Below, in pieces: positions 5,407 to 5,561 of a DNA stretch of 5,561 bases. The translations under genes and the position numbers were made by a program. Below the pieces are notes generated by a model that searched no databases, was not told the origin of the DNA, and saw nothing but the letters and a program-made list of their open reading frames with translations. Every line of letters starts with the position of its first letter. Position 1 is the stretch's first letter. Origin of the DNA: Ktedonobacteraceae bacterium (GTDB taxonomy: Bacteria; Chloroflexota; Ktedonobacteria; Ktedonobacterales; Ktedonobacteraceae); NCBI GenBank assembly GCA_014896635.1, contig JADBKA010000289.1:1-5561 (forward strand), read 5' to 3'.

Positions 5407-5561
5407 TTATTGTGTATGTCTCACGACAGCAATAGCAAAACCATCGGTATTGTCATCGTCGATAGCCAGGGCCAGTGAAACCAGGCGTGGGTCGCTGCTG
5501 ATGCGGCGGTTGTACTTGACCAGTCCTGCCAGGCTCTCGTCCTGCTCCTCTCCTTTTGTAG
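5407..5561 (-). CDS. 3' end of a gene, probably an O-methyltransferase
   Basis: The last 50 codons of a minus-strand gene that enters from the right edge and stops at TAA (5409-5407). The visible end includes LAGLVKYNRRISSDPRLVSL and then DGFAIAVV. An N-R-x-I/V-x-x-DPR-L stretch followed by a DG-hydrophobic final strand is what the C-termini of S-adenosylmethionine-dependent O-methyltransferases of the COG4122 type look like. The cofactor-binding part is outside the window, so this is a tentative reading from the tail alone. It probably forms a transcription unit with the phosphoesterase gene 24 bp downstream. Confidence 0.5.
   Translation of the reverse strand, partial: TKGEEQDESLAGLVKYNRRISSDPRLVSLALAIDDDNTDGFAIAVVRHTQ

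Overview
The window looks like part of a bacterial chromosome of moderate GC content, carrying a carbohydrate-type regulatory locus next to unrelated housekeeping-like genes. Several traits would suit a free-living monoderm such as a Chloroflexota/Ktedonobacteria member: a LacI-family regulator beside a GGNSSSE-type FAD oxidoreductase, a secreted lipoprotein with tandem cupredoxin-like units, and intergenic G/C palindromes. No rRNA, tRNA or marker gene is present, so this placement is a guess. I see no CRISPR array, transposase, phage gene or toxin-antitoxin pair.

Left part (1-2330): a large FAD-dependent oxidoreductase gene on the minus strand runs off the left edge, with 597 codons visible. 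It is read from a promoter at about 2117-2146 and has an unusually long leader of about 317 nt. The leader holds a 13-codon ORF with a very good Shine-Dalgarno, a cluster of short palindromes and a hairpin just upstream of the ribosome binding site. Divergently, a LacI-family repressor gene is read from a TTGACA-17-TACCAT promoter at 2217-2245. Each promoter has a near-identical LacI-type palindrome with core TTAAATCGATTTA just downstream of its -10 box. The simplest model is one repressor that shuts off both its own gene and the oxidoreductase gene until a small-molecule inducer, probably a sugar or sugar derivative, binds.

Right part (3411-5561): a minus-strand gene converges on the repressor gene with a 30-bp gap. 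It encodes a lipoprotein with two copies of a cupredoxin-like unit that lacks a full copper site. Upstream of it, after a 235-bp gap, is a compact minus-strand pair: a PHP-domain phosphoesterase of the histidinol-phosphatase type, preceded 24 bp away by the 3' end of what is probably an O-methyltransferase gene cut by the window edge. These genes have no evident link to the oxidoreductase/LacI unit.

No wholly new system is demonstrable here. The items most worth a second look are the symmetric operator/promoter arrangement, the long structured leader with its mini-ORF, and the degenerate duplicated cupredoxin lipoprotein.
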